From Bacteroidota bacterium (GTDB lineage Bacteria; Bacteroidota; Ignavibacteria; T3Sed10-11): 16,724 nt of DNA. A program made the position numbers and the translations under genes. Where the stretch lies: contig SKXH01000294.1 of NCBI GenBank assembly GCA_007128495.1, positions 1 through 16,724 on the forward strand, in the 5' to 3' direction. Every line of letters begins with the position of its first letter. Positions within the stretch are counted from its first letter, which is position 1. Of the stretch, positions 14,652-16,724 are shown piece after piece. The notes under the pieces were generated by a model. The model did no database searches. It saw only the letters and a program-made list of their open reading frames with translations, and was not told the origin of the DNA.

Positions 14652-14663
14652 TGAAAACGCCCC
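14631..14663 (-). terminator. Intrinsic terminator for the minus-strand cysteine-rich genes
   Basis: GGGGCG (14641-14646) and CGCCCC (14658-14663) form a perfect 6-bp GC stem with an 11-nt loop. Read on the minus strand, the stem is followed by TATTTTTTT, a classic intrinsic terminator 32-64 nt past the stop of the cysteine-rich gene. On the plus strand no U-run follows, so it would stop miaA transcripts less well. The stem overlaps the last miaA codons and its stop. Confidence 0.75.
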
Positions 14664-14694
14664 CATACATTGAATTGGTAACACTTCCTAATGA

Positions 14695-15129
14695 TTAATC
14701 AGCTACGGCCATTGCGTGTTTTTCGCAGCATGCTTCATCTTTGTCGATTTCACCGGCTGATGCGTGAACTGCCGATGATTTATCGTCGCATGATTTTTTC
14801 TCATCACTATCGGTGTGAATAACCGCACCACTGTACGGGCATTCGACAGTATTCGATGCCTTTGTTGCTGTAGCTTTTTCTCCGCACTCTTTCCGTTCCG
14901 AGGCCATCGCAGCACGGACTTTGTCACCGCATTCCCGCTTTTCCGAAGCCGATGCTGCACGGACTTTCTCGCCGCACTCTTTACCCGATGCCATTGCTGC
15001 GGTTTTAGTACACTCTTTCGCCGTATCGCTTATCAGTACTGATTGACCGTCGCCGGTAAAGGTCCCGAGCGAGAGGGCAGCAACAGCCACCATTAATACG
15101 ATTACGGACGGTATGATAACTTTCTTCAT
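14695..15129 (-). CDS. Exported cysteine-repeat protein of unknown function
   Basis: The 144 residues start with a signal sequence (MKKVIIPSVIVLMVAVAALS) and have a ribosome site, CAGGAG. The mature part is polar, alanine-, lysine- and glutamate-rich, and almost free of aromatic residues. Four 15-residue repeats occupy 42-101, of the form xAxxASxxxECGxKx, each with one cysteine (52, 67, 82, 97). Other cysteines are at 40, 114 and the pair 134-135 near the C-terminus (ACCEKH). A regular cysteine every 15 residues on a probable helix suggests metal binding or thiol chemistry in the periplasm. I do not recognise a family. It lies 46 nt downstream of the cysteine-rich lipoprotein gene and probably shares its transcript, which ends at the hairpin at 14631-14663. 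Confidence 0.82.
   Translation of the reverse strand: MKKVIIPSVIVLMVAVAALSLGTFTGDGQSVLISDTAKECTKTAAMASGKECGEKVRAASASEKRECGDKVRAAMASERKECGEKATATKASNTVECPYSGAVIHTDSDEKKSCDDKSSAVHASAGEIDKDEACCEKHAMAVAD
14827..15006 (-). repeat. Four tandem 45-nt coding repeats
   Basis: Four consecutive 45-nt units encode residues 42-56, 57-71, 72-86 and 87-101 of the exported cysteine-rich protein. The first three are close (ASGKECGEKV, ASEKRECGDKV, ASERKECGEKA); the fourth has diverged (ASNTVECPYSG). At DNA level only short blocks such as AAAGTCCGTGC remain identical, so the duplication is old and the amino-acid pattern has been kept. Confidence 0.7.
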
Positions 15130-15175
15130 ATAAATCTCCTGTATTTTAGTTGAACGAGCGATGGTTTATAATCTA

Positions 15176-15517
15176 TTAATGCTGATGATCGGTATCGAGT
15201 ATAACATCCTCTTTAGTAAAATCGTTATCGATTCCCATCCCTTGCTGCCATCCGGCGTAGCATTCACCACAGACAGGTTTCCCTTCCTGCAGATTATTGT
15301 AACATGGACAGCTACCGTGGGCAAGTAGGCATTCATTACACCCCTCTTTCAAACAACACGCGTACTTGTCATCCATTGCCAGTTCCATTTTTAGATCCGG
15401 CAGCCATTCATTAATTTGTTCGATTTTTTCTTCAGCGGTAAGGTCAACTTCTTCTTCAGGCGGTGCACAGCCGATAAATAAAACAGATGTGAGCAATAAA
15501 ACAGCAAGAAATCGCAT
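15176..15517 (-). CDS. Cysteine-rich lipoprotein of unknown function
   Basis: The 113 residues begin with a lipoprotein signal ending in the lipobox FIGC (Cys17). The ribosome site GGGAGGA is strong. After a charged helical stretch comes a dense cysteine module at 54-90: Cys54, 55, 60, 63, 70, 72, 83 and 86, with His67, in the pattern CC-x4-C-x2-C-x3-H-x2-C-x-C-x10-C-x2-C-x3-W. The C-terminus is acidic and ends DHQH. The module looks like a metal- or cluster-binding site displayed at the envelope. I think similar GxCxC...PVCxECxxGW modules occur in uncharacterised proteins of other phyla, but cannot name the family. It is first in a two-gene unit with the cysteine-repeat protein. Confidence 0.85.
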   Translation of the reverse strand: MRFLAVLLLTSVLFIGCAPPEEEVDLTAEEKIEQINEWLPDLKMELAMDDKYACCLKEGCNECLLAHGSCPCYNNLQEGKPVCGECYAGWQQGMGIDNDFTKEDVILDTDHQH

Positions 15518-15548
15518 AATATCCTCCCGATTAATTTGTGCGTCTGTT

Positions 15549-15577
15549 AATATACTACCAACACCGGTCTATAGTAA
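15549..15577 (-). promoter_or_regulatory. Possible promoter of the cysteine-rich gene pair
   Basis: On the minus strand TTACTA (15577-15572), a 17-nt spacer and TATATT (15554-15549) lie in the 81-nt gap behind the thioesterase gene, about 32-60 nt before the lipoprotein ATG. The -35 is poor. It would allow expression separate from the upstream thioesterase and dehydrogenase genes. Confidence 0.35.
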
Positions 15578-15598
15578 TTAAGTTTCATATATCTGAAA

Positions 15599-16063
15599 TT
15601 ATTTTCCGGGAGTACGCATTTCCACCGTAATTACCGTTCCCTCTGCACAGACAGTATTATCAGCGAAAAGCTGTATGTCAACAACAACCTTTCGGTCGGT
15701 AATTTCTTTAACGGAGCCGGTTAATTTCAATTCCTTATCGATAGGTGTCGGTTTGCGGTAATTGACCTGTAATGAGGCGGTAACAAAACGAGGGGCGCCT
15801 TCAGCAGCGGGATCAATTCCCCGTTTATCAGCCATGGCGGCGGAGGCGGTACCTGTTCCGTGACAATCAATTAGCGATGCGATTAATCCGCCGTACACAT
15901 AGCCCGGCAGAGCGGTGTGATATTCCTTCGGTGTGAACCGGGCTGTTGAATTGCCTCCATCCCAGTATGTTTTCAACTGATGACCGTGTTTATTCCGATG
16001 ACCACATCCAAAACAGTAGCTGACATCCTCAGGATAATAGTTTTGTATCGGTGTATCGCTCAT
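15599..16063 (-). CDS. PaaI/YbgC-like hotdog-fold thioesterase
   Basis: Probable acyl-CoA thioesterase of 154 residues; substrate unknown. The N-terminal signature YCFGCGHRNKHGHQLK (16-31, Cys17 and Cys20) is typical of a COG2050-like subgroup that usually reads CFGCGxxNPxGL. The hotdog helix GYVYGGLIASLIDCHGTGTA (54-73) carries Asp66, in the position of the general acid/base in many PaaI-type enzymes. It is followed by SLQVNYRKPTPI and GTVITVEM, standard for the fold. It has a GGGAG ribosome site and lies 38 nt downstream of the short-chain dehydrogenase gene, suggesting a joint role in lipid or acyl-CoA metabolism. Confidence 0.9.
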   Translation of the reverse strand: MSDTPIQNYYPEDVSYCFGCGHRNKHGHQLKTYWDGGNSTARFTPKEYHTALPGYVYGGLIASLIDCHGTGTASAAMADKRGIDPAAEGAPRFVTASLQVNYRKPTPIDKELKLTGSVKEITDRKVVVDIQLFADNTVCAEGTVITVEMRTPGK

Positions 16064-16101
16064 AAAACATTCTCCCTTTTTTAAATAGTCTTATCAGTAA
16101 A

Positions 16102-16724
16102 TCAGTTTGTATTATTTTTTGAGTTGTCGCTATGCCGCGCTGTATTAGTAGTGAGATTCTCTCTTCCTGTAAAAGTATCCATCGCCGAGTCGATTCCGAA
16201 AAATGTAACAATTGCATCGAACCAGGTAACGGGAAGATAACGCGTCAACCAGACAAGATACACAAATCGCGGCATAATGAGCCGGGCTTTTTTCCTGCCA
16301 ATCGCTTTCACAATTCTGGCTACTACATATTCTTCCTTCAGGATCGGCAAGATAAACGGGAACCGTGTCTTTACTCCTTTAAACATACCGGTATCGATAA
16401 AGTACGGACATACTACCGTCGTGGAAATGTCCTTTTTCATTTTTCGTATCTCAAACCGGAGCGATTCATCGAATCCGAATGCAGCAAATTTACTGCTGGA
16501 ATAATCTGTTAACCTGCGCGTACCTACCAATCCTGCTGCCGATGCAATGGTTACGATGTGTCCGCTATTCCTTTGAAACATAGCAGGAAGAAACGCTTTG
16601 GCAGTCCAAAAATGAGAAATTACATTCACATTCATCGTTCGCAAAAGCTCTTCGTCGGTGCAATCCAGAAATAATTTCCCGGTTGTAACGCCGGCATTGT
16701 TTATGAGAATATCGACTTTTCCGA
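16102..16724 (-). CDS. Short-chain dehydrogenase/reductase (partial, N-terminus outside the window)
   Basis: The reading frame is open to the right edge, so the start and the TGxxxGxG cofactor motif are missing; about 207 residues are visible. Present are KVDILINNAGV (the NNAG motif), the catalytic serine in TIASAAG, and the catalytic pair in YSSSKFA (YxxxK). VVCPYFIDTGMF follows, as usual after the active site. The C-terminal region, LPVTWFDAIVTFFG then SMDTFTGR, resembles the retinol-dehydrogenase-like (SDR16C) branch, which includes many bacterial NAD(P)-dependent members of unknown substrate. The polar tail after FTGR, about 20 residues rich in Asn and Thr, looks disordered. It leads into the thioesterase gene with a 38-nt gap. 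Confidence 0.9.
   Translation of the reverse strand, partial: GKVDILINNAGVTTGKLFLDCTDEELLRTMNVNVISHFWTAKAFLPAMFQRNSGHIVTIASAAGLVGTRRLTDYSSSKFAAFGFDESLRFEIRKMKKDISTTVVCPYFIDTGMFKGVKTRFPFILPILKEEYVVARIVKAIGRKKARLIMPRFVYLVWLTRYLPVTWFDAIVTFFGIDSAMDTFTGRENLTTNTARHSDNSKNNTN

Noticed and set aside
16132..16512. Plus-strand frame opposite the short-chain dehydrogenase
   Set aside because: The minus strand shows NNAG, the catalytic serine and YxxxK; the plus frame has no support.
1..16724. Mobile element, CRISPR array, toxin-antitoxin or defence island
   Set aside because: No transposase, integrase, repeat-spacer array, restriction or toxin motif seen on either strand; most genes here are core-type.

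Overview
The window looks like ordinary chromosomal DNA of a bacterium from the FCB side of the tree (Bacteroidota / Chlorobi / Ignavibacteria-like). This is inference. It rests on the SecA with extra helical inserts and a C-terminal zinc tail, the folP-cdaA gene pair, exported lipoproteins with typical lipoboxes, moderate GC, and a mix of good and absent Shine-Dalgarno sites. I cannot name a genus. There are 18 credible protein genes, two of them cut by the window ends. I saw no tRNA, rRNA, CRISPR array, transposase or phage gene.

Layout. (1) 1-1025, minus: a lipoprotein penicillin-binding protein of the PBP4/DacB type, cut by the left edge. (2) 1168-4568, plus: secA followed after 5 nt by a P-II signalling gene (glnB). 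(3) 4610-6762, minus: acetate kinase and a 3-hydroxyacyl-CoA dehydrogenase with a 4-nt overlap. (4) 6958-9509, plus: a cysteine-containing Rrf2 regulator, a cysteine desulfurase, a 93-residue protein of unknown function and a Fe/Mn superoxide dismutase, which together read as an iron-sulfur / oxidative-stress operon. (5) 9628-9969, plus: a small zinc-ribbon protein and a 45-residue, very basic peptide. (6) 10044-14651, plus: a tight five-gene run of SpoIID/LytB-like lipoprotein, folP, cdaA (c-di-AMP synthase), pcm and miaA. (7) 14695-15517, minus: two exported cysteine-rich proteins of unknown function. (8) 15599-16724, minus: a PaaI-type thioesterase and a short-chain dehydrogenase cut by the right edge.

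Regulatory sequence is legible in several gaps. Four gaps contain sigma-70-like promoters with the same -10 hexamer, TATATT. A perfect 8-bp inverted repeat between the rrf2 promoter and its start codon is a good candidate Rrf2 operator. Strong hairpins follow the superoxide dismutase gene and overlap the miaA stop codon; the latter, with its U-run, points at the minus-strand cysteine-rich genes.

The least explained part is the cysteine-rich exported pair at 14695-15517: a lipoprotein with eight cysteines after the lipobox, and a secreted protein with four 15-residue repeats each carrying one cysteine. The 93-residue protein tied to the desulfurase and the small basic peptide are the next best leads. 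Several catalytic motifs also deviate from family consensus (SpoIID-like, hydroxyacyl-CoA dehydrogenase, CdaA).
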